Position numbers and translations under genes: made by a program. A stretch of 64,000 bases of DNA from Ricordea florida (lineage: Eukaryota > Cnidaria > Anthozoa > Corallimorpharia > Ricordeidae). This document shows, in pieces, positions 1 to 13,208 of this stretch; the stretch's first letter is position 1; each line of letters begins with the position of its first letter. Location: assembly GCA_949710005.1 (NCBI GenBank), contig OX453273.1, positions 3,054,706 to 3,118,705 of the forward strand, read 5' to 3'. The notes beneath the pieces were generated by a model. That model saw only the letters and a list, made by a program, of their open reading frames with translations. It made no database searches and was not told the origin of the DNA.

Positions 1-981
1 GCATGGGAGCCATCATAGGTATACCCGTTAAAGAGCCTTGCCCTTTCCGCTGTGTTAAGTTGGATTTTGATCAGTCAACGCGTAAAATTTCAAATCTCGC
101 TGCATCTAACTGTATTGCCATGCCTTGTTTGGGGGTTTGCATAGCTTTGGAACTTCTTAGATTAGTACGGAATTCTCCTTCTCGAACTGTCAGCCGTAAG
201 TGAAGTTTTAGTCACGTGTGCTCAGTCATCCAGGTTCACTGCAGTATAACTTGTAAGCAGTCAGTTTTTAAATACAACTTTCATATCTTTTTGAAGAACA
301 TGGCAAAATTTTTGTTTGCGTTCAATAGTTTTTAGTCCTCTCTACCTTAATTTTATCGTAGGCCTTTTCTTTTTGATCCAAATTCGTTGGAACAGTTTAA
401 GTAGAAAGTCATTGAATTCTAGTGACAAAGCCCTGTAAACTATCAAAACTGAAATGCCATCAGAGGCAGTATTTTTTCCAGTGTAAAAATAAATAGAGAT
501 GTTAAGAAAAGGCTTTTGAAAGAATTCTGATGGAATTTTCATGTTTTTGTTTTTGTTTTTTTTTTTTTTTTTTTTTTTGTTTTTTCTTGTGTGTGTGTGT
601 GTGTGTAAAACGGAGCTGATGGTATAAATGCATTGATGATTTACTGATTTCATCTAAAGATTCGTGCCACCTGCTTTCCAGGCCTTTAATAAGCATATAA
701 CATGCTATGGCTGCAGCTCGTTAAATTGACAAGCAAGTTGTGGTGAGAGATGGGGCCAGGGCATTCCCCCCTAGCTTACATGACAAACATTCTAGTCTCG
801 TTAAGTAGAAATAGCCGCGCAAGCCATTACTCTTCTCTCTCCATTTTTTCGTCGGCGCTGTTTAACAAATGGAAACACTTGTTACGTTGTTAAACTCCCC
901 ACCAATTTTTCCTAGTTATGTGACGTTTATTTTTATTTAGGTTCTTTTAATTGGTGCAATATTGAACTCGATGTCTTGTCA
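1..981. other. Intergenic DNA with a T-rich and GT microsatellite
   Basis: No gene is recognised. The only clear structure is a low-complexity tract at about 543-606: a long T run interrupted by single G residues, followed by a (GT)n stretch. An open frame of 66 codons runs in from the window edge (3-203), but it resembles no family I know and could be chance. Confidence 0.5.
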
Positions 982-1075
982 CAACCTCGTTCCCAGGGCT
1001 TTTCCCTTAAAAAATGGGAACGGCGGGAAAAGGCCGTTCCCATTTTTTAAGGGAAAAGCCCTGGGAACGAGGTTG
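982..1075. mobile_element. 94-bp foldback MITE with perfect 42-bp inverted arms
   Basis: Two perfectly complementary 42-bp arms (982-1023 and 1034-1075) surround a 10-bp loop. The ends read CAACCTCGTT and AACGAGGTTG. The element is flanked by an exact 9-bp direct repeat, GTCTTGTCA, at 973-981 and 1076-1084, which looks like a target site duplication. A 9-bp duplication fits Mutator-like elements; that family call is inference, because no transposase is present. Shorter, diverged arms with the same core (CTCGTTCCCAGGG) occur at 61599-61635. Confidence 0.8.
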
Positions 1076-1221
1076 GTCTTGTCAATAGCTTGTTTACCTT
1101 ACGCATCAGTGTCTTGGCTCGTCAATGCAGCTCGTCAAATCTCAAGCTCACTCTTCTCCACGACTGGGGAAAACGATCTTGGTACTACGTTTAAATAACA
1201 GCATCTGGATCAATGGAATGT

Positions 1222-1319
1222 GCAACTGTGCACCTACCCCTCCCCTAACCCAACATTAACGCTAAGTTTTTAACTTATGATACCTTGTTAGGTTAGGGGA
1301 GCGGTAGGTGCACAGTTGC
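1222..1319. mobile_element. 98-bp inverted-repeat element (MITE-like)
   Basis: Arms of about 33 bp start GCAACTGTGCACCTACC and are repeated in inverse at the other end, with two mismatches (positions near 1239 and 1251 against the right arm). The central 30 bp or so is AT-rich. No convincing target duplication is visible. The short size, inverted ends and lack of coding sequence point to a non-autonomous DNA element. Confidence 0.65.
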
Positions 1320-4300
1320 CCAGATACTTTCATCTGCCCAATTGAGATGAATTTTTCACTTTATTTTTTTAAGTTCCCGTTCTGTGGGGGGAGGGGGGGG
1401 GGGGCGTTTAAACGAACATATAAACCGCCTCAAAGTGTAAAACCATTTGTGTGTCATAAGCAAAGTGAACAAGGAGCAAACGCGGCCTTGGTGAAACAAA
1501 ACAAATGGAAAGAGACACTTAAAACAAGACGCGCAAAACTCCTTTCTCTAATGAAGACCCACACCTTCATTTTAGCAGCACAAACAGCAGCGATGGCAAC
1601 CGTTTGTTCATGCAGTGTGGCCAGTTAAAAGTTCAACTACCCTTTGGCTACTTTTAGCTCATACCTTGAGCTGAAATAAAAAGCGCTCTGTTTTATTGAG
1701 TCTCGGCCTTAAAACCAAGAATTCTTGTCTCACTGTGACAACATATCCTTTTGATATTCTTTCGCTGGCGGGTTTTTTTGAAACTTCACCTGTTGTTCCA
1801 CAGTCTAGGTCGTACCAAAACATCATATTGATGGTATCTGCTATTTAAAGTGTTTGCCGGCTGTTAATCAAAGCTACATTGTGACTCAAGGAACCCGTTC
1901 AACAGATATGTTCCTCTCGTCTTGAAGTTTACCGCTTTTGTGCGTCGTTCATTGGTCCGTTTTGATGCTGTTTGTGAGGCGTTCATTACACGCTCCGCGG
2001 GGAGTTTTACTTCTTGGCGCCAAATCTATCTCATGATGAAATCAAATATGAACCATAAGCGTGTTGTTGCGGCATTGTGTCCGCGTTTTGCCCTGAGGTA
2101 CATTTGTTTGTTGGGAGAGACTACCCATTGTGATATAGTGGCGAAGAAAAACACATGCGATATTCTTCGTATCAAGTAGTCGAAGAAAAATTTTCTGAAT
2201 CGTCTTAAGCAATATGAATTGAACTAATACTACATAGTCAATTTTGGTGGATTAGCAGTTGTTTGCGTGAGTAACCAACACTTGAAGCACAAACTGTGAC
2301 CTTTAAAAGTACAATTTACCGAAACCAAGTGGTCGATTATTAACTGAATTTGTATGATGTGGGAACGCGTAAGCTAAACACGAAACTTTTTATGCCAGAA
2401 ATTCTGAGAGACGAATCTGTAATTTTAATGGTTTTTAAAATATTTCTCTTCTTTTATTTTCCCATTTGCTTTTGCTGTGTTTTAAGTTGGTCAATTTACT
2501 GTCTTGAGATTGAACAAACGTGTTTCGGACATCCGTGAAAATTGGATAATTAACGGTGTCGATATTGGCTAATGCTCTACAACCCCATGCACCGGACAAA
2601 TGATGTAGTATTCTTCAAGTATCTGAAATGAGATTTTATGGAATTGTTCCAAAAGTATTGTTTACATTCACGATGTGAGATCCTACTGGAGCACATTCTC
2701 AATATTAAGTGAATTTTTAGTGATATTTGTGCGTTCAATCGCATGCACTACAACAACTTGGAAGGAACGTGGAGTACCTCAAGTATTTTGTAGCATGACA
2801 TTGTACAGTTAAGATTTGTTTAACTTGAAAATACCTCCCATAGTTAAATCTTAGTCATGCGTCAAAGAGCGCTATATCTTTCGGGCCCATTAAAGTGGAG
2901 AAAACTCTACGGAACTGTATGTTCATATCAGATTTAAACCGAAATTCATTTTAACACTTATCTTTGCAGTAAAATTTAGCTCTTTTTAACTGTTCTATGT
3001 AATCCAATCTTGTTTTTGATAAGTTGCGCAAGGTAATTAATTGCCGAAATCACCTTGATATTGTGTAAATCAAAAACTATGGAAGCACAACAGCAACAGA
3101 GAGCGTGATCCAGAAAAACTCAAAACTCCGCCCTTCTAGAAGAAAGAATCAATCATAATTAACTGACAGTTGGTAAGTAATAACACCAATGGTTGGCGTT
3201 CTTTATACTTCCGTAACTCTTTTCTTTAATTCAATTCGCCGCAGATGAGTTGTGCGATTCATTCACTTAAGAGCGGAAGTAAGGCGATTTCTGCCAGTGT
3301 TCGCGGCCTTGTTCCTTACTCCACCTTATTTAAGTGAAGCCGCCAGTGTACTGAAGTCTCAGCCCAGCAAATGAGGACCGACTAGTAGTAAGCCATTGTA
3401 ATCGCAAATAACGTTAGTGTTGTCTCGATGCTCGGAGCTTCAGTAACCCCCATGTTCCAGTGCCCTTGGAGGACAAGAGCTTTGTTGCATAAGGTTAGAA
3501 ACTTACTCGAGTCACGCTACTTTACTACAGTTAAGCATTCTTCGATAGAACAAAACCGCCCTGGTAAGTTATCCCAAAAGTTGTTTTCGCTCAAAACCGT
3601 AACGAACATCCCTCAGGGTGGAGAACATGAGCATACACGCACGCCTCCCATTCCGTTAGGCTTCCTCTTCCCGAATTTTTTTCTTCGGCCGCGCGTGATA
3701 AATTTATTTTTAAAATTATGCATTTTCAACGTTGCGCCAGGGTAGGGTTCACCAAATACGGACAAGCTGCATGAATATGTCATGGTTATGAACGAGGAGG
3801 CGGGGAAGAAATTCGAAATCAATTCCACTTTTAATCCATTTGTGATGGCGGAGAGAAACCGTAATGCAATTAATTCAGCGACAGGAGTTTACTCGCGTGC
3901 AACTGTACGCCTACTCCGTTAAATCTTTCGTAATACAAAGTTAAAAGATTTCCGTTGAGTATGTCTTATTGATTAACTTTCTAACGTTGAAGTGAAAATG
4001 CCAGGCCATGTTCATCGCAGTATACGAGAAAGCAATTCCGCCTTCTTAGCCTATAACTGTGTTAGTTTAGGCTGTTTGAAACGAGTGCCGTGTCTGCAAA
4101 CAGAAGTTTTCAAACGTTTACCATTGAAGCAAAACTATAAAACTCTTCAAGACAATTCGGAAAGTGTCATGATGTCTTTAAATAAAGAATACAAAAATTT
4201 ATACGAATGGTAAAGTTTGAAATAATTCAAGGTAATTCAGACGAATAAGGTAATTCACTTTTTAAGAAGCCAGAAATACTTAATCAAGAATATCGACTTA

Positions 4301-6344
4301 AGCTACCGACGGATTCCAAACACACGGGAGTTTATTAGAAGTGAAATAAAAAATTTTCCAGTTCTTTCAAGCTGGCAAACTCAAACACAATTTTCTTGCG
4401 TTTTTGCACGATTTAGGAGGGAATTGTTTGAATTTTAGGCAGGTTATGTTCTAAACCCTAAACTCGTGTTTTACTCAGTTGTAAAGCACTGATTCAAGTT
4501 CATCTATTCTGTTGCTGTTTATTGCTATTCACAACTTGTTATTTTACCCTCTGGTTTAGTTGATCGTTTCCTCTAGATTCTTAGCGTAAACCGTTAGTTG
4601 TTGTGCAACACTTCATTGCTGTGGATATTTCCGTTATTTAGGCTATGGTAGTAAGCATGTTGTCTTTCTTAATCTTAGAAGCAAACTGCTAAAATCTGCA
4701 AAAGAATTACTGTAGTTTCCATTGTTAGATATTACAAAGTCGTCCATAAGGTGAATTTATCAAGTTCCCAAACTGTTGGTTTTCCCTGCCTTCAGCTTCA
4801 TGTAATTCCTTCCTTCCTGCCGTGTTTCTCTGTAAACGAGTTCGGTTAGGAACAGCTGGAGGGGTTCGGTGTTTCCAAACTGCAAAGCCGCGGCAATCGC
4901 GAACAAATTAAACTGAAAGCGCGCGATTTGCTATCAAAAGAAAAAAGAAAACGAAATACACCGTTTCGCAGTCCGGAATAAGCGGTCTCCTTGCAAGGAA
5001 CATATAACCTAGGTGTTCATTCATCTTCAAGCCTTTGTGATGCAACTCAACACTTATTACAAGGGAATCGTAATACTTCGACTACAAGCAACGTCCCTCA
5101 ACTGAAACCAAATGACGCGTCAAGAACAGAAGAATCCCGGCTATTTGCGCCGTATGTTGCACCCGCTTAAAAGAACTAAAAACCACCCTGTGAAGGCTCA
5201 AACAAAATATTGTCAGTTGTTGTTTGGCGTGGCACAGCCGGTACCGCGGCAGCGCGGCTTCGCTCGCTGGTTTCCCCGCTGAGAAACAACCCACGGAGAT
5301 CCCAGCTGCCGCAGTATAAAGCCAACTGGACTGTGGTAACCGCTACTGAATAATAATTCTATTAGATTCTGCTTGTGTTTGTTAGTGTTATGCATTCATC
5401 CGGGGGACCATCTGCTGTTCTGCTGTTGAAAGGAGGGAAGACGAAAAAAGGGGAGTGAAATTGATTAGGCCAACAACATCCATTACTGCTTTTATACGCT
5501 CAACCATTTTCTTCTGTTACGAGCGCAGGACTATCACTAGATTTCTCTTTCTCTGTTTTTGTTGTAAAACAAAACCGTGGTGCATTTTTAGTTGACAAAA
5601 ACTGAAATTTCGAAATCGTAAACGAAAACCCAATCGGCATGCATGCATGCATGCATGAACTCGTAAGCTTAGCATCTTCGATATTTCAATTGTTAATGCG
5701 ATTTTGAGAGTTATACGGTTTCGTCTCTCACCTGAGGAAATTACATCGCAATCCATTGATGTATTGAACAAAAGAGCTTGATTGTTATGTATTCAAATAG
5801 TTTGAAGGGAACGAATGATGGTTTACCAATGTCTTTTTCTTTGCGTCTGTTTGAATTAAACTTGTTCCTTTTTAATTTGTTGAAACTTTAATTTTTGCGA
5901 AAGCTTGCAAATTCGGCCTAGTCCATACTACAAGAATGTATTTCCAACTGAAGCGCGGATGTGGATTGTATGACTTCTGCATTGGGTAGGATTTGTAAAT
6001 GATTGAATGTTGTCAAGGGAGAACTTTTCAATGCTTGTTAGACATGTTTTGTACTAATCCGAAACAGAAACTGGCTAAAACAATCTGCAAAACGTACGTG
6101 GAATGAACGGTTTCTTCACGGCACTGTAAGGCAAACGTTGTATTACTGTATGCACCTGGACCTCGTCATGGAGGCCTTCTGTGTTAAGCTACATTTAAAC
6201 ATTCAAAATAATGACAAATATATCTCTTGTCTCAGACGCCCGAAGAAAAGGTTGTTGTCAAGGAAAGGCTATTGTAATGTCAGAACAGAAGCAAACTTAA
6301 CGGAATAAGCGAATTTTACAACCGGTGTCGATATCTTTAAACCA
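1320..6344. other. Intergenic DNA, no gene recognised
   Basis: Mostly AT-rich unique sequence. It contains a G run near 1385-1404 and a short (ATGC)n tract at 5637-5657. Open frames here are short (about 105 codons at most), lack family motifs and are not joined by convincing splice sites. I see no RNA gene. Confidence 0.45.
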
Positions 6345-6760
6345 CACCTCATTGAAGAGCAAACAGTACCACAGTACAGTAATGTTCAGTAGTTTTCCGA
6401 AGAGTGGTCACACTGCACGGCTGGATCGACAGATGAAAAAAGTGAGAACCACACTGTAGAGTAAAACAAGCAGTACCACAGTACAATGATGTTCAGTAGC
6501 CGGCTTTCCAAAAAATTAGTCACAATATATGGCTTTAAAATGCTAGATTCGCACTGTATAATTAAACAAACAGTACCATAGTATAGTACTGTTTACCAAA
6601 GCTATGGCTCCCGTATTCGCCGACCTAACATTGAGACCCAAAACTAATGGTAAAACAAACAGGAAATTCCCGCTCAACAGTGCGGTTTATTTGAAGAAGT
6701 TTTTACTGTCTTTACAGTTTCCACCTCTGATTAGGATCACAATGTACAGTAAAACAAAGA
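6345..6760 (+). repeat. Diverged copies of the ~106-bp dispersed repeat
   Basis: This region shares a series of motifs with the array at 22480-23085: AGTACCACAGTACA, TTCAGTAG, CTTTCCAAA, GGTCACACTGCA, ACAGATGAAAAA and ACCACACTGTA followed by GTAAAACAA. At least two copies are clear (about 6360-6470 and 6471-6600). Fragments continue to about 6755, where GTACAGTAAAACAAA recurs. The copies are more diverged than those in the main array. Confidence 0.6.
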
Positions 6761-9700
6761 CTTGAGAACAGTGCTTCATATAGAAGCAACTTGGATGTCA
6801 ACAGCAAACATTTATGTTCACTGTGACTAATAACTTAAATCAATGGCAGAGGCTCAGCAATCAATTTACTGCCTTAACCGGGGACTTTATCCAAATATGG
6901 GACAATTGTGTTGATGCGTTATGCATTGACTGTCTTTGTTCTTGAACCGACGGTCTCTGAATCATACGAAACTTTGGACCAGCCTGCTTTCTCTTCATCT
7001 TTTTCACTGACGTTGAAAAAAAAAACATAACGAGAGAGCTTTTAGTCAAGTGCGTAGGGTACGAGGACTCAAGCGGACGCAAGCTAAGCCGAAGTTGACG
7101 AAATTTTTCTTTGGCCCATGTGGTTCTTCTTATTTTTAGTTCTAAGTTTGACTCTCAGAAGAAATTTTAAAAATGATTTTTAGCACTAAAATTTACTGGC
7201 AGTTGGAGTCAATTCCGTCTAGAGTTACTGTTTCACGATTCGAGTACGTTTCGTGCATAGCACTAAGCGGCGCTACATTGAAGTCTTCATCGTATGATGT
7301 CAAAGGAACAATGCTCAACACCATATATTACCTTGGCATATAATTTGCGTGCCGGTGCACTTTGAACACAAATATAGTCCCTGAAAATGACCGTTATGAG
7401 GCAACCTTTATTGAGATTATTGCACAGCTCCGCTTCTTTTTAAATTTTGTCACCTTTTGGGCTGTAGCGTTACTAATTGTTCCTATTGATGTGGAACACA
7501 AGAAGCCGAAATCAAAAGCAACGCGATTAGTTAGAGAATGCATTAAATTGACCGCCACAATCAGTGGCCCTTTCGCTAAATCCCTTCATTCATCTCCTGT
7601 TTCAGGTACAACTTTGGTATGTGTGACTTAGACAAATTAAGAAAGTGACCCTTCCTAAATTTCTTCTTCGACTAAACCTAACGAGTTACGGCATTTTAAG
7701 TAGCTTTAACGAGGGGAGCAAAACTGACTAATGCGTGAATGCATTGAGATGATATAAAGGCCCTTTGGGTAGGCCGCCTTGCTTTCATGAACTTATTTCC
7801 TAGTTCAAACAGTCGGACAACACATCTTTTATCAAACTGACAAAATTTGAAGTAAGAAGTTGCTAAACAAATATGAAACACCTCCGACAATTTTAAGAAG
7901 TTTACTACGATCGGAAATCAAACGGTTTGTTGAACTTCATTGATCTTCCTTTCCTTAAAGAACTTAGACAAACACAAAACACGTCAAGAAATAGAAATTG
8001 ATCTTTATTTGGCGTAGTAAACTTGAGACGTTTTTAAATTTCTTCAATAACAACGTTTAGCACTGTTCTAGATAAGTATAAGGATATTTGGTAGAGGAAG
8101 TTATCAACAATTTTAAGTGTTTCCTAATCGTTTCTATTTCCTATGTTTCATAGTTTTCTCTCGCATTTATAGCGGGACACAAAGAGATATATCTTAGCCC
8201 TGGGCTGAATGTCACCCTCTCACATTAAAATACGGGCTATATATACCAAGTTTTAAGTTATTTACTCTGATAATTACCATGTGTAGAGTAACCCCATTGA
8301 GTTTAATTTACTCAAGATAAGAACCGTAGCAGCGGAGTGATTTTGCAGCGGAAGGACAAGGGAATCGATTTCTTTGGGCTTGAATACATGATTCCGGCAA
8401 CACCACCTCTAGCCGCGTGTTCAAAGAATTGCTAATTTGCACTGCCGACAATTTCCACGTTTTGATTGGTATCTCGTTTATAAGTTCATTTCGCGGTATG
8501 ATCTTCAGTACACTATAAACTCCCCACATTTAAACCGCGTTAAAAACGCCTATACCGTTACAGAGGCTAACTGTAACGGTTAGTGAACCTGTAGAGCGCA
8601 CCCCTTCATGGAACTGGAGCAAATTGAGCAGTATTTTCACACTGCCGTTTGTTCCACTCATAAGGTTAATTGTAAAGTCTCAGGTTTTGGTAAAAACACT
8701 AACTCAGAGGAAGAAATTGAGTTGTTATTTCAACCAGTGTGCTGGCCATTCTCTTTATTTTTCGTTAAATGTTTGCTCTTATGCCCAAAAACATTTAAAC
8801 ATTAGTAAAAGAGAGAATTTTGCCCAGCAATCTTTTTCGTTGTACTCGTGGGAAGAAGAGTGGCTATAAGAGTAGATCATCACGGATATCCGCCGTTATC
8901 TAGGAGCTTTCTTTTAAAAGCGTTATTTTCTTTTCTCCCCGCGAGCTTTTGATGGCTGATGTAGCCGTTATTGCATATCGTATCACCGTGTTATCTCAAA
9001 TAGAAACGGATATACAACGAGGTTAGAACTAACCATTCATTTCGTCTCAATTAAGGTTGGTGTTGTGACTTTCCGAACTTTGTTTGCGTTCGTGTGAATA
9101 TCTTGTGGCGATGAATAACATATCGTTTAGGCTCTGTGCGCTCGCCCTCAAGGGCTTTCAATAACGCTAGTTTAGCCGCGTTGCTTCTTAAGTAGCAGCA
9201 CTTCAAGTGCGTTGCCGTTGTCATTCTAATGGAACTTTAAGAGTCTGTCTGATAACCCACAATTCATTATCCGCGAGGTGTTGAGTATCCCTGCCTTAAG
9301 CTATAGACTTAGCGACTCTGCCCTTTTTTTATGAGGCGGAACTTACCCAAGAACTGGCCCTTTGAAAACGACAAACTCGTTAAGGCCTTAATTACTCGGA
9401 AATAGGTTTGTTTTAAAGAAAAATTGTGGATTGCACATGCTGCTAGACAACGTAGCGCCGACTCAAGGGGACCGTTTATCTTTATGAATCAAAGCGTGAG
9501 ACGAAAGTTGTATTACCCTTATCATTTATAAAAATAGAGTTCAAAAGCTACCGCCTTTATTACAAATTCACTTTGGTAGGATGGCTTCGCATTTTATATC
9601 GCGGTAACATTCATGTCAGACATAATTTGCTTTACAAAGATTGTCAGATTTTTTGGAAATCCTTTCTGAAACCGATCGACGGTTGCAGGAGTTTTGGCAC

Positions 9701-12700
9701 CTTTCTCTCCGTACCGTTCTTATTTTTCACTAAAATCACCCGAATTTAACACAAGGAAGTTTACACAAGAAATTTAAAATGTGCCGAAGTTTTCTAGTTT
9801 TATGTGTGCCTGCCTAAGGGCGTTTATTTAAAGGAAAAGGGAAGGTCGTAGTTCCAAAAGGCTCCGCCCGAAAAAAACGTATCGAGTTCGGAAAAGTAAA
9901 GCCTCTGATCACCACTAATCCGTGTACTGCATAAATCTATGATTATGATTTTTTTTTTCTACGATTGATTAGAAGAAAGATTTGCCGACAAACGTGGAGT
10001 TAGTTCATGGCCAAATGTTGAGCGATTTTTTTTATCGGTTAGCGACTATCGCGTTTTTTTTTTCTGAGTAATGGTATAACTAACTATAGCTCTGTCGGAT
10101 ATGTCATTTGACTATAAGCCTTAACGAATACGACAGCTTAAAAGTTGCCGAAGTCAGCTTGCTCAAAATTAAAACTTACACAGCGGAGGCGTATGAGATT
10201 GGAGACAGCAGCGAGATAACATGAAGATAAAGAAAAGTAAAATGAGGCTAGCAGCAAGCAGGAATCGACGACAGTTCTCAAAGCATGTAGACTAGCATGT
10301 TGCTCTACATTTCAGGAAATATAGAAAAATGCAAACTATCTCAAGTCTTTCGTTATGCGAATATTTTCCTACTAGATATTTTGCCTCGGGTAAGAATTGG
10401 AAAATTTGTTCAATGGGCTGTCAGTCACTGGGCCCCACGCTCGCTTGAGCAAATTTGTCACGTACAGTTGCGAATTCAAAAATCAAGGTTTTTGTTTAGT
10501 TTATGGAGTTGTTTGTTGAATGGCCCATTCCTTGCCATCCTTTTTCCCTTTTGTGCCCAAGTTGGTTTTAGCTCTGTGCTAAGCAAATACCGTAAACAGA
10601 ATTAACGCCTTCAAAAGCATGATAACGAATGGAAGCGAAAATTGTATTTCTACCTTCGCCTGTCCGTAAGTAAACAGCATCGCAATGTTTACTTTGAGAA
10701 ATGTTTTTGTGAGACGTCGGTTACTGAGGTTTTAAAATTTGGGAAAAGAAACTGGATAGCTCTTTCAACGGAGGGGTTTTCTTCGACATGACAGGATGCT
10801 TTTTGCGAAATGACATTTTCTGAGTAGAATGAATAAATATTCAATTAGTGCAAATATATAAAGAGAGATTTTCAATACAAGTTGCCCCTTTGAAGAAGCC
10901 GACTATTTTTAAATATTAGCGTTGCGCTCGACTGCAGCGTAACTGCTTGACATTTTGCATTCATTCTAACCAGTCAAAAAAACTAAGGAAAATTTTAAAC
11001 CGGTTTTAAAAATCTAAATGATTTGTTTTCGCAAGCTTAAGCGCTCAAAACTCTAATAAATTTCTATTTCTCTGCCAGTGTTAAATTTGTGGTGACCGGC
11101 GAGTGAAAAAGATAATTGCTACCTAGTAGCTGTGCAATAAACTGTCCAAGAATATTTCTCCTGTTTTACGCGCTCAAATTTTATGAGTTTAGCTAAGTAG
11201 CAACAACGTGAATTATGAATGGTGTCCCGTCGATTTTGGCTCCTTCTTGTCGCCCATTTCCATGTAATCCTCTGAGTTATAATAACCAATAAACATTACG
11301 TCATTTGCTTTCGCTTTATCCCAGCTGAACCCCTGTGGCCTTGTTGAATATACCACACCGCAAGTCTCCCGTTTATAAAACCTTTTCATCTTTGCGAGCA
11401 GTGGGTGAGAGCCAACCTAAACATTTCTACGCACTTTGTGAAGACTAAACAGTTGTTAGGTCGCAGCGCCGTTCAAGAGTTAGATGGTTCAACAGCGCTC
11501 AAAGAAATCGGCCGTCGGAGAAATACAATGCATAGTTTTTGTTCACTGAGGAGCTCAACATCTCCCTGTAGTAATCTGTGACGTGCAGTTTTTGTATTTG
11601 AGTATTTCATTGTCCAGTACAAAATATATTGGCTCAAGATATCTTATCGGCATAAATCAACGGCTGCTTGAGGTTCTCAGAGAGCGTCAGACATGCATGC
11701 ACTTTTTAGAACTAACCGTCTTTGGATAAAGTTTTGCATCAGAGGCTGTGCAACAGAACGACTGGAAAACTCTCGATTCATTCACAATAAGTGGAGCTTT
11801 TGTTTGCGCTAGTGCAAAGAGTCGTTCAGGGCTGAAAACGCAAATCTTTGGAACCCGACCAGGTGATGGGCTCCAGACCCGACAAAAGTTTTCCTTTTTT
11901 TTTTCGATTGTCTCGATTACAGGTTTTAGAGGCTTAAACATGCATAATATAATAAATAGCAGTGAAATAGGCACCTGAGGCCAGGGAAAAATCGCTGACA
12001 TCCCTCAATCACGCTAAGAGTGCGAATAACCTGTTAATTGTTAGCCGAGGAAATTGGTCGAAATTGATCCTCATTTTCAAAGGATGCCGACATCCTTACG
12101 GGTGGACGGAATTAGTAATTGCCCATAAACAGTGCTTCGTGGTTTGTCAAGTGGCCTTGGTTGAATCTGAACACAGTTTGAGGTTCCTGGCTAACAAGTG
12201 AGACGCCATGGCTAAGCTAGCTAAAGCGCGGCATAATCAGGTGCGGTTTGATTGGCACCGACATTGAGGACCATAGCGTTAAGGTGGAACATGAGGCGGT
12301 CTTTGAAGGCGGGTTTCTAATTAGTACCACGCATGCAGCACAGAATATTCTTTCCTATAAAAGGGATATTAAAACCGAATTTAGAGTTACTCCAACAAAA
12401 TATTTAAACATATGTGTTGTCAGGGAAATGATGGACGGAAAATGGCAAAATTCAGCCCGGAGTGACTTGACAGAGGTTTTTTTCTCCGTGTAAACAATTG
12501 GTCTTAGGGCTGACTGAAATGACAATACTCGCGGCATGATGAAAGGTTAACACCTCAAGCGGTTTTATCGCGAAAAGCCACGTCCAGACCTCGTGCATTA
12601 GATCCTAATTGTTTATAGCTTGTTACTGGAACAATGGACTGTTTGCCTCCTTCAGAAGTGTATTGCTGCTGCTTTTCTTATTCAAATAAAGGCGGTGTCT

Positions 12701-12857
12701 TTTGCGAGCGATGACAGTACTTTTAGAGGTGCTGACAATAATGTGGCGCGATAACGGAAATACACAATAATATAACAAATGGTTTTCTTTCAAGGGTCGT
12801 ACCGCGACTTGTTTACACAGCGGGAGCCAATCAGCGCGCCCCACTCGCGGCCGGCTT
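6761..12857. other. Long gene-poor stretch upstream of the Sp5-like gene
   Basis: About 6 kb with no recognisable coding exon, RNA gene or intact element. Small hairpins occur, for example ACCGTTACAG with its inverse at about 8552-8580. Open frames are under about 105 codons and carry no motif. The position next to a developmental transcription factor suggests cis-regulatory content, but the sequence alone does not show it. Confidence 0.4.
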
Positions 12858-12865
12858 CTTTGATC
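12858..12865 (+). promoter_or_regulatory. Candidate TCF/LEF site upstream of the Sp5-like gene
   Basis: CTTTGATC matches the TCF/LEF core and lies about 350 bp upstream of the proposed start codon. Sp5 genes are known direct Wnt/TCF targets in several animals, so the site is interesting. The exact 8-mer (either strand) occurs about three times in the window, close to chance frequency, so this is only a candidate. Confidence 0.25.
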
Positions 12866-13021
12866 ATCTAAATCCAATCATAAAATGTCTCTGCTTTTGA
12901 TTTTGTTCATTAGTTCGCCGCCCTCTCGCTCCTCCTCTGTCATCTACGATAATAGCACCTTATTTACGATAACAACATTGCTGTGAGAAGAGTGTAAGCG
13001 CTAGTCTCCGCCTCTGCTCTC

Positions 13022-13035
13022 CCATTGGCGGGCGG
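13022..13035. promoter_or_regulatory. Inverted CCAAT box next to a GC box
   Basis: ATTGG (CCAAT on the other strand) is followed directly by GGCGGGCGG, which contains the GGGCGG core bound by Sp/KLF proteins. It lies about 180 bp upstream of the proposed Sp5 start, a suitable place for a proximal promoter and for autoregulation. There is no TATA box that I would trust. The assignment rests on position and short motifs only. Confidence 0.3.
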
Positions 13036-13208
13036 CATCGTTTGTCTAATTACATTTAGTCTGTTTCTCCGCCACCGGTTCTTAAACCAGCTGAAGGCTT
13101 TGTGTGTGCGAGGGCAGGATTCATTTAGTCTTGGCTCTCGTACGAGAAACATCGTAACAACACTACGAAACGCTTCGATCGTTCTGAATGAAAATATTTT
13201 TCGACGAG

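Noticed and set aside
12207..12239. Alternative Sp5 first exon (ATGGCTAAGC to CAG/GTGCGG, phase 0)
   Set aside because: The phase fits, but the donor is weak and the peptide does not resemble Sp5 N-termini; the 13209-13256 exon is better supported.
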